Positions 33,861 through 43,761 of a DNA stretch of 64,000 nucleotides are shown here, one piece after another. The stretch comes from Bacteroidota bacterium (GTDB lineage Bacteria > Bacteroidota > Bacteroidia > Chitinophagales > Chitinophagaceae). The stretch is taken from positions 806,001 through 870,000 of the forward strand of contig JADJQP010000001.1 of NCBI GenBank assembly GCA_016712665.1, given 5' to 3'. Below the pieces are notes generated by a model, which saw nothing but the letters and a program-made list of their open reading frames with translations, did not search any database and was not told the DNA's origin. Each line of letters begins with the position of its first letter. Within the stretch, counting starts at the first letter, position 1. The position numbers and the translations under genes are program-made.

Positions 33861-34841
33861 TTATCTACCCTGCTTCGCAAAATATTCAATCTCCTTTTGT
33901 AAATCAAGATGCGGAAAACGAGTCTTCAAAGCAATGGTTTTCTCCAAATAGCTATGCAAAAATTTTTGATGAGCAAGGCTTTCATCACTTTTGGGTTTAT
34001 GTCGCATCGCTTTTGATAGATCCTCCATTTCTTTGATGAGAGGATAACATGCCGAATCCATACAATGTGTCATAAATTGTTCCCAGACAAATTGTGTGGC
34101 TGCAAAATTAGGATGTACTAAATCGATATCATAAAATCGATGATCGCGCAATTGGTCAATCACTATTTCATAGGAAGGGAAATAGTAGGAGTCGCTCATA
34201 CTATGCACAGCCTCTATCAGTCGTGCCTTGCTTCTGTTGTTTTCAATAAGGCCGTCGCGGCTATGTCGTACCGGACTAATGGTGAAAATAATTTTACATC
34301 CCTTGTTAAATGCAGACAAGCTGGTTTGAAGCTTCAGCAATTCATTTTTTATCGTATCAATCGACAAAAGGTCTTTACGAAACCAATGATGCGGAGCGCG
34401 GTGATTATTGCTGACATAAATATCTTGTTCGAGATGCTTGTAGGCAAACGCTGAGCCAAGAGTGATTATCAAGAATTTGGTTTCCTTCAAAAATTGGTGA
34501 TGTTCTTCAATCGTTTTGTTGATTTTGCGCAATACAATTTCTTTGCTCAAATCAGAAAAATCGGAATGGTGATACCAGCTATGCCAGTACTCCTCTATGG
34601 AAAATAGGTCTTGCTCGGTATACACTTTTTTGTGAATGACATCCTGTACCGATTTCACTACGGATATTGGATTAAATAAGATGCCGTGTGCATTTTCCGC
34701 CACCTGAAATTTTGCATTGCCTAAAAACCGAGTCATATGCTCTGTGAAGCATGAGCCGAGCAAATAGATCTTGTCTTGATATGTAATTGCAGGTTGTAGG
34801 TTCGGTATGTCAAATGGTAGAAAAAAATGCATGGCTTGCAA
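33861..34841 (-). CDS. GSCFA domain protein
   Basis: A 326-residue protein of the GSCFA family, named after the motif seen here as LLGSCFTEHM (about residues 27-36). Other conserved elements are HGILFNPISV, ITLGSAFAYKH, NNHRAPHHWF and the FTISPVRHSRDG segment, consistent with a GDSL/SGNH-like hydrolase fold. The family is common in Bacteroidota and Alphaproteobacteria and has no established substrate. The start could be at the second ATG (34832). No signal peptide. Confidence 0.9.
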   Translation of the reverse strand: MQAMHFFLPFDIPNLQPAITYQDKIYLLGSCFTEHMTRFLGNAKFQVAENAHGILFNPISVVKSVQDVIHKKVYTEQDLFSIEEYWHSWYHHSDFSDLSKEIVLRKINKTIEEHHQFLKETKFLIITLGSAFAYKHLEQDIYVSNNHRAPHHWFRKDLLSIDTIKNELLKLQTSLSAFNKGCKIIFTISPVRHSRDGLIENNRSKARLIEAVHSMSDSYYFPSYEIVIDQLRDHRFYDIDLVHPNFAATQFVWEQFMTHCMDSACYPLIKEMEDLSKAMRHKPKSDESLAHQKFLHSYLEKTIALKTRFPHLDLQKEIEYFAKQGR

Positions 34842-34890
34842 AAGTACGAAATCGAAAATTGAATTTTGCAGATTGACTGACTTCGCTGAT

Positions 34891-36009
34891 CTACTTTTTA
34901 ATTACTTGAAAAGCTTGTTTGCTGTGGTCGCCAATATGCAACCAATAGCTGCCACTCGACAATGGATGCAATTTTATTGCACTACTCTCCGAATGAATGC
35001 GGCCTGATACAAGCGGCCTGCCTATAATATCATAAATGGTATAGTTTTCGCCAATGCGATTCGAAGCTACCTGTAGGTTCAAACATTCAGATGCCGGGTT
35101 TGGATATATTGAAATATTCTTATCAGTAGAAACCGTATGGTTTAAACCTGTAGCATACGGAGGGCCAACATATACTATCAAATAATTGGATGCTGAAATC
35201 TTTAGTACACTAGGGTCTCCTCCCTGAATATTGGTATTGGTATATCCGTTCCAAACACCTCCATTTGGCGATGAATTGTACCAGATACCCATATTGCCGG
35301 CTCCATAAAATCGCAATTCGTTGGTATCATTCATCATATAATTTCCCGTCCAATTATGATTCATATCCGATGGGATATTGGCCACCTTCGTAAAATTAAT
35401 GCCGTCGGGCGAAACATAATGATAGGCACCTTGCTGAGGGCTGCCAATAGGAGAGGCGTAATGGTACGCATTTTTAAAATACAAAACAGCAGGATCAATT
35501 ACTCTATTATTCAGTTCGTCAACTCTTGCATTGGTTTCAAAACTATAATGGATGCCATCATTGCTTACTGCGGAGTAGGTATTGACGGTTGAATCTAAAC
35601 CGCCAACAGGGATTCCATCACTTGAAGAATAGTACATGCGAATACTATCGCTATTTATCACCACCAAGGTCGGATCGAATGGTCTTTGATAATTGGCAGG
35701 GAGTCCGTTAATGATAATAGGAGTTGGCTGTGTCCAATTCATACCATTGTCATATGAAAATTTTACCGCAACTCGATCCCAACTGGGCGAACCTAGTGGT
35801 AATCGAAACCATTGAAAGGCGGCAATCAGTGTGTCGCCTTTCCACCTAGTAATTGAAGGCACTCCTGAAGAATCCTGAAAAGTACTTGGTGTATTAAAAG
35901 TTGTACCGTCTGCAGACCAGGCCATGCTTAGGGGTCGTTCCCATGGGTAATTTTGACTATACAATTGATGGGTCAATGATAAAAGTATAAATAAGACGAT
36001 GGTTTTCAT
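34891..36009 (-). CDS. Secreted beta-propeller-like protein with T9SS type A sorting domain
   Basis: A 372-residue exported protein. The signal peptide (about 1-19, ending LYSQ) is followed by a beta-rich domain of BNR/sialidase or glycoside hydrolase 43-like character (repeated SFDNGMNW-, SNDGIHYSFE-, SPDGINFTKV-type motifs), and a type A sorting domain (NISIYPNPASECLNLQ to the C-terminus) for T9SS export and surface attachment. The Asp-box-like repeats suggest a five-bladed propeller acting on glycans, but catalytic residues cannot be assigned with certainty. Neighbouring genes give no further hint. Confidence 0.85.
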   Translation of the reverse strand: MKTIVLFILLSLTHQLYSQNYPWERPLSMAWSADGTTFNTPSTFQDSSGVPSITRWKGDTLIAAFQWFRLPLGSPSWDRVAVKFSYDNGMNWTQPTPIIINGLPANYQRPFDPTLVVINSDSIRMYYSSSDGIPVGGLDSTVNTYSAVSNDGIHYSFETNARVDELNNRVIDPAVLYFKNAYHYASPIGSPQQGAYHYVSPDGINFTKVANIPSDMNHNWTGNYMMNDTNELRFYGAGNMGIWYNSSPNGGVWNGYTNTNIQGGDPSVLKISASNYLIVYVGPPYATGLNHTVSTDKNISIYPNPASECLNLQVASNRIGENYTIYDIIGRPLVSGRIHSESSAIKLHPLSSGSYWLHIGDHSKQAFQVIKK

Positions 36010-36206
36010 ATGATTGAATGGTTAAAAAATGCTTGCATAAATTTTTTTCTGATAGGTTTGCGCTACTATCCATTTAGTATGCTACATATCCTAATATGAA
36101 TGCAAAGATATTGGATACGTGATTTATTTTTTTTGTAAATTATAGAATAGTGAAATGGATTCGTTTTTTCAAAAAGTGTTCCTGAGGCATTTCCATTGTG
36201 TACCAC

Positions 36207-38044
36207 TCACCTTGATGAATGTTCTGAAACAACATTTTTTGTTTTTCCTTCAAAATAGTGTTTCAAAACGGTCGCTTTACTTTTTCCGATTACATTCTCT
36301 ATCTCCTCACTACTTGCTACTTTTATTTTGGCAACAGATTTAAAGGTTTTTAATAATAATTCGGCTGTCTTTTCGCCAATGCCATGAATGGTTTGCAATT
36401 CATTTTTGATGACGCCCTTGCTACGACTGTTTCTATGAAACGTAATGCCAAAGCGGTGTACCTCATCGCGGATCCGCTTTAATAAATTCAAGCTGGCGCT
36501 TTGGAAATTCAGTTTGAGCGATTCGCTATCATTGGGATAAAAGATTTCCTCAACATTTTTTGCTAAACCAATCACTGTTGTTTTGCCTACTAAATCTAAG
36601 GCTTTGATGCTTTGCATAGCAGCGCTCAATTGTCCTTTACCACCATCTATTATGATCAGTTGCGGGATGGGTTTCTTTTCGTCGAGTAATCTTTTATACC
36701 GACGAAAAACGACCTCTTCCATACTGGCAAAATCATTGATGCCTTCTACCGTTTTGATATGAAAGTGGCGATAGTCTTTTTTGGAAGCTAGTGCATTTTT
36801 AAAGCAAACCATAGCGGCCACCGGAAAGCTGCCTTGAAAATTACTATTGTCAAAACACTCAATATGAATGGGTAAGGTCGTTAAACGTAAATCAGTTTGC
36901 AATTGTTGCAATAACGCCACATTTTGACCTTCGCTATTTTCTTTGCAGGAGCAACGCTTTTTTTTCTCTTGAAGTCGTGCAAGGCATGCTGCGCATTCTG
37001 AAAAGACAATTCCAGCAATTTCTTCTTATCTCCTGATTTCGGAATGGTTACAGTAATTTCGGGGTCAAATTCTATCATAAAGGGGAGTACAATTTCCTGC
37101 GAATGGCTTTTAAACTTTTCGCGAAGTTGTATCAAGGCAAATTGTACAATTTCTTCATCGGCCTCCGCCAATTTTTTTTCAATGGTGATGGTATGTGTAT
37201 GTACGATACTGCCTTGTACAATTACCATATAATTGATAAAGGCCGCTTCCTCAATAGAAATTAAAGAGCAAATATCGGTATTGTCTAATTTGGTACTCAC
37301 CACCACCGATTTACTTTGATAGTTGCTAATAAATTCTAGTTTCTTTTTAATGATTTCAGCTTTTTCGAATTGCATATTTGCAGCATAAGCATTCATTTCT
37401 GATTTGTAATGTCTGGTAATTTCGCCCAGTTTTCCTTTAAAAATTTCTCGGACCTGTTGCACCTGCCAAGCATATTCCGCTTCGCTTTGCAAGCCCACAC
37501 AAGGTGCCTTGCAGTTTCCCAAATGATATTCAAGACAAGGTTTGAATTTTCCTTTTTCTATATTTTCTTTACTTAATGCAAGATTGCAATTTCTGAAGGG
37601 AAGGGTTTGTTTGATTAAATCTAAAATACCTCTTACCTGATCCACAGAGGTATAGGGGCCCAAATATTCGGAACCATCTTTTATTTTTCGGCGAGTTAAA
37701 AAGATACGAGGAAAGCGTTCATTTTTGATAACCAGATGCGGATACGATTTATCGTCTTTCAGCATCATATTATACTTGGGTTGGTATTGTTTGATGAGCG
37801 AATTTTCTAAAAGCAGGGCATCCTGCTCGCTATTCACGATTGAAAATTCAAGGCGATCGATTTCCGATACCAGCTTGTATGTTTTATAATTATCGGTGTT
37901 TTTGTTAAAGTAGGAATAAACTCTCTTTTTTAGGTTTTTGGCTTTGCCCACATAAATAATGACTCCTTCTTTATTATAGTATTTATAGATACCCGGATTA
38001 GAGGGTATGGACGAGGAAATTAGTAAAAATTCTGTTTTGGTCAC
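36207..38044 (-). CDS. uvrC: Excinuclease ABC subunit C (frameshifted)
   Basis: The dual endonuclease of nucleotide excision repair, about 612 residues after repair. The N-terminal GIY-YIG nuclease (GIYKYYNKEGVIIYVGKAKNLKKR), the UVR motif that contacts UvrB (about 200-235), the RNase H-like domain (HIECFDNSNFQGSFPVA, IIDGGKGQLSAA) and the C-terminal helix-hairpin-helix (IHGIGEKTAELLLKTF) are all present. The two halves are out of frame; adding one base near 36942-36946 joins PAKENSEGQNVALLQQ. Since the gene is otherwise intact, the break is probably an error. It is the last gene of the minus-strand run from 41179. Confidence 0.93.
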
Positions 38045-38074
38045 AAATACAAAACTACGATTAGAAGCGGTATA

Positions 38075-38641
38075 CTAGGAGTTTAAAAACACATACTGGA
38101 TAATTTTTTTCTTTGCTGCCGAAAAAGGCTTTTTGGTAGTATTTTGTATTTGAAGGGTTCTTCCCACTACATAAAGCACTTTTTTTTCTTCACTGTTAAA
38201 AAATCCGTTATCCCTGGTTTCCATATAAATGGATTTTATTTTATTATCCATGTTTTCGGCATTGATGCTAAGTTTTTGTGTAAAATTCTTGGGATTAATA
38301 CTGGTGTATAGTAAGGTCATGATAGGATTCAAAGTATCGCTTATCACTGTAATGCTATATTGTTTGTCCAATTCTTTTTGATATAAATTTGCCCGGTCAA
38401 AATAGGTATGAATTTCTTCCCAGTTGATATCGGTTGCTTTAATGTAAGAGGAATCTTTTTTGCCGTTTTCAATTTCCAATTTGAGAAAGGTATGTGGCAA
38501 TTTTTCATATTCCAATAAATAATCTTTTACCACAAGATTCAAATCAGGATAATTCATCATGGAATCGCCCTGATATTTACCACTATCACTACACGAAATG
38601 GCTAGGGTTGCGAACAGGAAAAGGAGCGTCGTAAATTTCAT
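38075..38641 (-). CDS. Lipoprotein of unknown function
   Basis: A 188-residue lipoprotein. The better start is the ATG at 38641, giving a lipoprotein signal peptide with the lipobox ATLAISC (cysteine about residue 17); a longer reading from 38716 places 25 unlikely residues ahead. The mature part has no motif I recognise; it is acidic, beta-mixed and contains FNSEEKKVLYVVGRTLQIQ and KKIIQYVFLN near the end. It is 16 bases from the stop of the SUI1 gene and 30 bases upstream of uvrC, within a likely operon. Confidence 0.8.
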   Translation of the reverse strand: MKFTTLLFLFATLAISCSDSGKYQGDSMMNYPDLNLVVKDYLLEYEKLPHTFLKLEIENGKKDSSYIKATDINWEEIHTYFDRANLYQKELDKQYSITVISDTLNPIMTLLYTSINPKNFTQKLSINAENMDNKIKSIYMETRDNGFFNSEEKKVLYVVGRTLQIQNTTKKPFSAAKKKIIQYVFLNS

Positions 38642-38657
38642 ATTAAAAATAATAGTG

Positions 38658-38990
38658 CTAAGATACCTTGTATTGTAATTGCTGCAAAAGTTGCACCACT
38701 TTATTTTTATAATCACCTTGAATGAGTATGTTTCCCTCCTTCACCGAACCACCCGTGCCACATTTTGTTTTGAGCAGTTTGCCCAAAATTTCTAAATCCT
38801 CTAATTTTCCAACAAATCCTTCTATCATTGTTACTACTTTACCGCCACGTGCCTTGGTATCTAATTTTACTTTTAATTTTTGCTGGGCAGGTGGCAGTGT
38901 TTCTTCCTCTTCGTGCGTGCTTTCCTTCATGAGCTCCGGATTAGTACTGTATAAAAAGGGACCTGTTTGATTCCACTGTTTTTTTGACAT
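38658..38990 (-). CDS. SUI1/eIF1-like translation initiation factor (YciH family)
   Basis: A 110-residue bacterial homologue of eukaryotic initiation factor eIF1. With the start at 38990 the protein is MSKKQWNQTGPFLYSTNPE.., and the SUI1 fold covers about residues 38-110: VKLDTKARGGKVVTMIEGF, LKTKCGTGGSVKEGNILIQGD, VVQLLQQL. YciH-type proteins bind the small ribosomal subunit; in E. coli YciH is dispensable and can affect start-site discrimination. It begins four bases after the lipid kinase stop. Confidence 0.92.
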   Translation of the reverse strand: MSKKQWNQTGPFLYSTNPELMKESTHEEEETLPPAQQKLKVKLDTKARGGKVVTMIEGFVGKLEDLEILGKLLKTKCGTGGSVKEGNILIQGDYKNKVVQLLQQLQYKVS

Positions 38991-38994
38991 CTTT

Positions 38995-39879
38995 TTATAA
39001 ATTTTGTGTGAGCTGTGGTACCAGCAATTGAACACCATCTTTTATTATTTCTATTTCACAACGTCCATTGCAGGTATGCGCATCTCCATCTGTTTGAAAA
39101 TACTGTAATCGTTTGCCTTCTATTATTATTTTTTTGACCGAAAAGCAAATACAATTATTATTGATATGAAGACGTTGTCGCCATCCATCTATTACAAAAC
39201 GAACACCAGCAGCCACATTCATATTTTTTACCAACACTACATCCAGCAGCCCGTCTTGCATAGAAGCAAGGGGAGCTATTTGAAACCCGTAGCCAAATTC
39301 TTTGCCATTCGCAATATTTAAAAAAAAGGCTTTTTGTTGAAAGGTACGTTCGTCAGATATTAGGGTATATTCATCTTTTTTATAGCGAAAATACTTTTTG
39401 ATGACATTGATGATATACATTTTCAGCCCTCTGCTTTTGGTTTCCTGAATAGCATGGCAAACCAGAGCGTCAAAGCCAACTCCGGCATTGCTGATGAAAT
39501 ACGTTGCATTGGCTCGTCCTAAATCAATGGGAACAATTTGGGCATTGCGCAACAGCGCCACCGCTTGCTCGGTGTTTAATGGAATACCGCAATGCCGGGC
39601 CAAACCGTTGCCTGAGCCGGTGGGGATGATTGCAAGTGGGGTAGAAGTAGTAGCCAGCACCTGCACAATTTCGTTTACCGTGCCATCGCCGCCTACAGCC
39701 ACCACAATATTATTGGAATTCAATAGGGCTTCTTGCGCTAGTACAGTGGCATGACCGCCGTATTCCGTTTTCTTTACAATGCAGGACGCTGTGGGCAAGT
39801 ATTTTTGAATCAGGGTTTCAATCTGTTGAATACGCTGTTGCCCAATTCGTGTATTTACAATAAAAAAAAATGACCGCAT
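38995..39879 (-). CDS. Diacylglycerol/sphingolipid-type lipid kinase
   Basis: A 294-residue lipid kinase of the DAGK catalytic family (YegS/BmrU-like), using ATP to phosphorylate a diacylglycerol or related lipid. The nucleotide-binding VGGDGTVNE motif spans residues 62-70 and the PTGSGNGLARH motif follows at about 87-97; the C-terminal beta-sandwich domain is complete (LDVVLVKN, QTDGD). It sits tightly between nadC (6 bases upstream) and the SUI1 gene, consistent with one transcript. The lipid substrate cannot be deduced. Confidence 0.92.
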   Translation of the reverse strand: MRSFFFIVNTRIGQQRIQQIETLIQKYLPTASCIVKKTEYGGHATVLAQEALLNSNNIVVAVGGDGTVNEIVQVLATTSTPLAIIPTGSGNGLARHCGIPLNTEQAVALLRNAQIVPIDLGRANATYFISNAGVGFDALVCHAIQETKSRGLKMYIINVIKKYFRYKKDEYTLISDERTFQQKAFFLNIANGKEFGYGFQIAPLASMQDGLLDVVLVKNMNVAAGVRFVIDGWRQRLHINNNCICFSVKKIIIEGKRLQYFQTDGDAHTCNGRCEIEIIKDGVQLLVPQLTQNL

Positions 39880-39885
39880 AGGTAT

Positions 39886-40722
39886 TTATTTTACTGCTTT
39901 TAAACTTAAATCCATGCTCACAGCATGATGAATAATGGCTCCCACAGAAATATAATCAACCTGCGATTTTGCATACGATTCAATGGTGTCGAGATTGATA
40001 CCTCCACTGGCTTCGGTTTCATATTTCGTATCGATGAGTTGTACGGCTTCTGTTAAGGCCTCGGGGGTAAAGTTGTCAAGCATAATGCGATGAATGCCCC
40101 CATGTGCCAAAATCCTGCGAACATCTTCTAAGCTTCTTGCTTCTATTTCAATTTTTAGGTCAAGTTGATTCTCTGATAGGTAGCGGTTGGTTTTGTCAAT
40201 CGCATTTTCAATACTTCCGCAATAATCGATATGATTGTCTTTCAGCATAATCATATCGTATAAGCCCATTCTATGATTTTGTCCACCGCCAATTACTACC
40301 GCCTGTTTTTCAAACCATCTGAAGTTGGGAGTTGTTTTACGGGTATCCAGTATGTGAGCCGGATATTCTTTTATGCGTTCCACGTAGCGTCTGGTAAGGG
40401 TGGCAATACCACTCATTCGTTGCATGATATTGAGTACAAGCCGTTCTGCACTGAGGATGGTATGCACTTTAGCACGGACTTCAAAAGCAATTTCGCCGTA
40501 GCTTACCTGGCTTCCATCTTCAATAAATACTTGTATCTGACAATCGGGTTCTAGCATCAAAAAAATTTCGGTAGCGACTTCTATACCAGCTAAAATCCCT
40601 GCTTCTTTAATTTTCAATACAGCCTTACCAACTTCCGATGTATCAATACATGCTAATGTCGAATGATCGCCGGTTCCGATATCTTCATTTAGTGCTGAAG
40701 TAATGAATGCCTTAATGTCCAT
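39886..40722 (-). CDS. nadC: Nicotinate-nucleotide pyrophosphorylase (carboxylating)
   Basis: Quinolinate phosphoribosyltransferase, converting quinolinate and PRPP to nicotinate mononucleotide in de novo NAD synthesis. The 278-residue product shows EDIGTGDHSTLACI at the N-terminus, the SAERLVLNIMQRMSGIAT helix, the DTRKTTPNFRWFEKQAVVIGGG phosphate-binding region and MLDNFTPEAL near the end, all conserved. nadD is also in this window. It belongs to the run DUF4783-nadC-lipid kinase-SUI1. Confidence 0.96.
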   Translation of the reverse strand: MDIKAFITSALNEDIGTGDHSTLACIDTSEVGKAVLKIKEAGILAGIEVATEIFLMLEPDCQIQVFIEDGSQVSYGEIAFEVRAKVHTILSAERLVLNIMQRMSGIATLTRRYVERIKEYPAHILDTRKTTPNFRWFEKQAVVIGGGQNHRMGLYDMIMLKDNHIDYCGSIENAIDKTNRYLSENQLDLKIEIEARSLEDVRRILAHGGIHRIMLDNFTPEALTEAVQLIDTKYETEASGGINLDTIESYAKSQVDYISVGAIIHHAVSMDLSLKAVK

Positions 40723-40754
40723 TGTTGTTTCCTAAATTAGTAATGAAGGTATGA

Positions 40755-41179
40755 TTATTCTTTTTCAAATCGAAGCTCTTTTAAATAGTAGGTGGCATTT
40801 CGAATCAGAAAAACATATACACTTGATACGTGCCATTGCTGGTAGAGAGGGTGCCTATGTAATAAATGGTATTGTTGGTATGTGAAATTCCCTTATTTAT
40901 TTTTGAAAAATCCTTGGGCTCCACCTTCGAAAAGAATTTTTGAATAATGATTTCAGCTTGCTTTTTACTATAAGTATTTGTATTTTCCGAAAACGTTAAA
41001 TCAATGTACTTGTCAGAATAAACACAAATTTTTTTCGCATTTCCGGTTCTGATTGCATTCTCTATATTAATTAAGAACTCCTGGCCCAACGTTATTTGAT
41101 TTGAAACAATGAGCAGTACCCCTATGAGAAAAACTTTTCTACATAGGTATTTTACTAATATAGCAATATTAAATTTCAA
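40755..41179 (-). CDS. DUF4783 secreted protein (frameshifted)
   Basis: A secreted protein of about 141 residues of the DUF4783 family, with a signal peptide (about 14-33, LIGVLLIVSNQITLGQ) and a small NTF2-like/cystatin-like domain (ENTNTYSKKQAEIIIQKFF, SNGTYQVYMFF). The frame breaks in a run of A at 40809-40813 (plus strand) where one missing base restores the usual end, LIRNATYYLKELRFEKE, and the stop at 40755. DUF4783 genes often precede nadC in Bacteroidota. Function is not known. Confidence 0.78.
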
Positions 41180-41215
41180 TTAGTGTTTTTAATCAATTAC
41201 GTTACAAATTTGCAT

Positions 41216-41223
41216 TATTTTTG
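41216..41223 (+). promoter_or_regulatory. -7 box upstream of gpmI
   Basis: TATTTTTG fits TAnnTTTG and ends five bases before the gpmI ATG; a strong -33 box is not evident. Divergent transcription from DUF4783 shares this 49-base gap. Confidence 0.35.
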
Positions 41224-41228
41224 CGACT

Positions 41229-42749
41229 ATGTCAAGAAAAGCTCTATTATTAATCATGGATGGATGGGGCCATGGCGCTATCAAAGAATCAGATGCCATT
41301 CAAAATGCCGCAGTTCCCTATGTAAAATCACTCTATCAAAGCTATCCAAATGCTGAATTGGTGACCTATGGAGAAAAGGTGGGCCTTCCGATGGGTCAGA
41401 TGGGTAATAGTGAGGTAGGGCATTTGAATATAGGTGCCGGTCGTATTGTATATCAGGAGTTGCAACGTATCAATGTGGCCATAGCCTCTGGCGAATTGGA
41501 GCAAAATGTTCGTTTTCAGGAATTGCTTCAATATGCAGTTTCACAGCAAAAGACCCTGCATTTAATGGGGCTGGTAAGTGATGGAGGGGTGCATTCGCAT
41601 ATCAGTCATCTAAAAGCCCTAGTTGATTTCTGCAACAAGCAACCAGATCTCAACGTGCGGATTCATGCCTTTACAGACGGCAGAGATACAGATCCTAAAA
41701 GCGGATATGGTTTTATAAAGGAATTGCAAGAACATCTTATAGGAACCAAGGCACAGATTGCCACCGTGACAGGTCGATATTTTGCTATGGATCGGGATAA
41801 GCGCTGGGAGCGAGTGAAAACAGCCTATGAAGCAATGGTGCATGGAGTTGGCAAGGCTAGTACTAATATTTTAGAGTATTGAGCATGATTATGCCCAAGG
41901 GGAAACCGACGAATTTCTACATCCTATCATTCACGTTGATAGAAGGCGGAGCGCCCATTAGCACAATGCAAAATGGGGATGCCGTTTTTGTTTTAACTTT
42001 CGAACCGATCGTTGCCGCGAGATTACAGAGGTGCTTACCCAGCAAGATTTTCCGGAGTTGGGTATGAAAACCCTGTCCCTTCACTATTGTACGATGACGG
42101 TTTATGATAAAAACTTTCGCAATGTGGCCGTTCTTTTCCAGAATGATGATTTAAAAAATACATTGGGAGAGGTGCTTGAAAAGCAGGGAAAGAGGCAAAT
42201 CAGAATTGCTGAAACGGAGAAGTATCCACATGTTACCTTTTTCTTTAGTGGTGGTCGAGAAAAGGAGTTTGAGGGCGAAAAACGAATTATGTGTCCTTCT
42301 CCACGCGACGTGGCAACCTATGATTTGAAACCGGAGATGAGTGCATGGGACATCACCAATGCCATACTGCCTGAAATAGAGCATGAAACGGCCGATTTTA
42401 TTTGCCTAAATTTTGCCAATACCGATATGGTGGGTCATACGGGTGTTTGGGATGCAGTCAGAAAGCTGCTGAAAAGGTCAATGCCTGTGTTGAAAAAATA
42501 ATACCCTTGGCTTTACAAAAAGAGTATGTTATTTTTCTAACAGCGGACCATGGTAATAGCGACTATATGATTAATGAAGATGGCACACCCAATACGGCAC
42601 ATACCATGAACCCCGTTCCATTTTTTATTATTTCCAATGATTTTCACGGAAAAATCCGAGATGGGAAGTTGGCCGATATTGCACCTACCATTTTACATTT
42701 TATGGGATTGGAAATTCCAAAAGAAATGAGTGGCGAGGTGCTTGTGTAA
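41229..42749 (+). CDS. gpmI: 2,3-bisphosphoglycerate-independent phosphoglycerate mutase (four frameshifts)
   Basis: Mn-dependent glycolytic enzyme interconverting 3- and 2-phosphoglycerate, about 507 residues when repaired. The N-terminal MDGWGHG metal-binding motif (D11), the nucleophile in GNSEVGHLNIGAGR (S61), the DGRDTDPKSGYG segment, FANTDMVGHTGVWDA and the C-terminal LTADHGNSDYM and TAHTMNPVPF are all present and in order, so the gene is complete. Frame shifts occur at about 41880 (extra T), 41941 (extra A or two missing), near 42000 (missing A) and about 42460 (one missing base). Four errors in an essential gene strongly suggest sequence error. Confidence 0.93.
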
Positions 42750-42754
42750 TTATT

Positions 42755-42985
42755 TTATTTGCAGGCCCCCTTATATACGACATCGATATCAGCACATGCT
42801 GCCTCGCAGGCATTTCCATAGGTTTTTCCGTCGCAGCCGCATACCGGTTCATACTGTTTCGTGCACATGCAATCCGGATCATGATGTGCCACACAATTTT
42901 TTCGATTGCAGGAAAATAAAGCAATGGTAATAATGCAGTAAGCAATACTGAATGCTAGCAGACCTGAAGAAATATACTTTTTCAT
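42755..42985 (-). CDS. Small Kazal-type domain lipoprotein
   Basis: A 76-residue exported protein. A hydrophobic segment (about 8-25) ends in a lipobox-like ALFSC, followed by a single Kazal-type serine protease inhibitor domain with six cysteines in the expected order: CMCTKQYEPVCGCDGKTYGNAC, EAACADIDVVYKGAC. The P1 loop lies around CTKQYEPV. Kazal domains are rare but known in Bacteroidota; an extracellular protease inhibitor or structural role is inferred. It converges on gpmI, with only five bases between stops. Confidence 0.85.
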   Translation of the reverse strand: MKKYISSGLLAFSIAYCIITIALFSCNRKNCVAHHDPDCMCTKQYEPVCGCDGKTYGNACEAACADIDVVYKGACK

Positions 42986-43104
42986 AAACGGGTATTTTTA
43001 GGTGATGAATGATTTATTAAAAAAGCGATTCAATTTATAGACGTTTCATTTATTAGGAATGTTAAGGCAAGGGCAATATTTTTCAATATATCTCGATTAA
43101 CCGC

Positions 43105-43112
43105 TATATTTG
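43105..43112 (+). promoter_or_regulatory. -7 box upstream of 43142
   Basis: TATATTTG, 29 bases upstream of the TTG start of the unknown gene; no matched -33 box. Confidence 0.35.
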
Positions 43113-43141
43113 ACTGTTAAACGAAAAAGCTCCAAGGCAAA

Positions 43142-43639
43142 TTGTATTTACAAAAATCCAGCATCGCCAACATTTTGTTAATACTTTTTATAAGTATTCA
43201 GGGCGTTCTATTGCTTGGCAAGTGGCAAATTATTCGACATAAACAAACAATACATCATACCAAAGTCAAAAAGAATATTTGGCTGACGTTTTCGTATGAC
43301 CAATGGCAATCGGTAGAAAAAATGAATGCATCCGAGATTCGTATTGAAGGAAAAATGTTTGACATCAAAACTCTGCGATTCAACAAGAATCAGGTTTTGG
43401 TGTTTGGTCATTTTGATACCAAAGAAGATAGGCTACTCTCAAAAGAAAGAGACTTGCAGAAGAAAAACAAAAGTCAGAATAGTCTCACACTGGACCTGCA
43501 ATTATTTTATGAAGAGCCAATAGTTCCATCTTTTCACTCGCCAACATTTAGCAGTTTGAATCATACTGCTCGCTTTTTGGCCTATTATAGCTTTTGTTAT
43601 TATAAGGTTGAAATGCCACCACCACAATTTTATGTGTAA
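43142..43639 (+). CDS. Membrane-anchored protein of unknown function
   Basis: A 165-residue protein read from a TTG start. One membrane helix (about 9-27) is followed by a beta-rich extracytoplasmic region (LTFSYDQWQSVEKMNASEIRIEG) and a short C-terminal PPPQF tail. The TonB receptor gene begins about 120 bases downstream on the same strand. In other Bacteroidota small proteins of this layout, ending in a PPP motif, precede TonB receptors, so co-transcription is likely, but the family is not one I can name. Confidence 0.65.
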   Translation: MYLQKSSIANILLILFISIQGVLLLGKWQIIRHKQTIHHTKVKKNIWLTFSYDQWQSVEKMNASEIRIEGKMFDIKTLRFNKNQVLVFGHFDTKEDRLLSKERDLQKKNKSQNSLTLDLQLFYEEPIVPSFHSPTFSSLNHTARFLAYYSFCYYKVEMPPPQFYV

Positions 43640-43761
43640 GGTTCACATTTCAAGCCAATTTTCTCTTACGATTGGTGTTTACTTTTTTTCGTAAATGTAT
43701 GGCAAGACTCCATTGGAAGTCTACTGCATGCATTTGCAATTCATTATTTAAAAATAAAGAT

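Noticed and set aside
41879..42067. A separate small gene within gpmI
   Set aside because: It is a frameshifted piece of gpmI; its translation matches the conserved segment only from EGGAPI onward and then loses the match.
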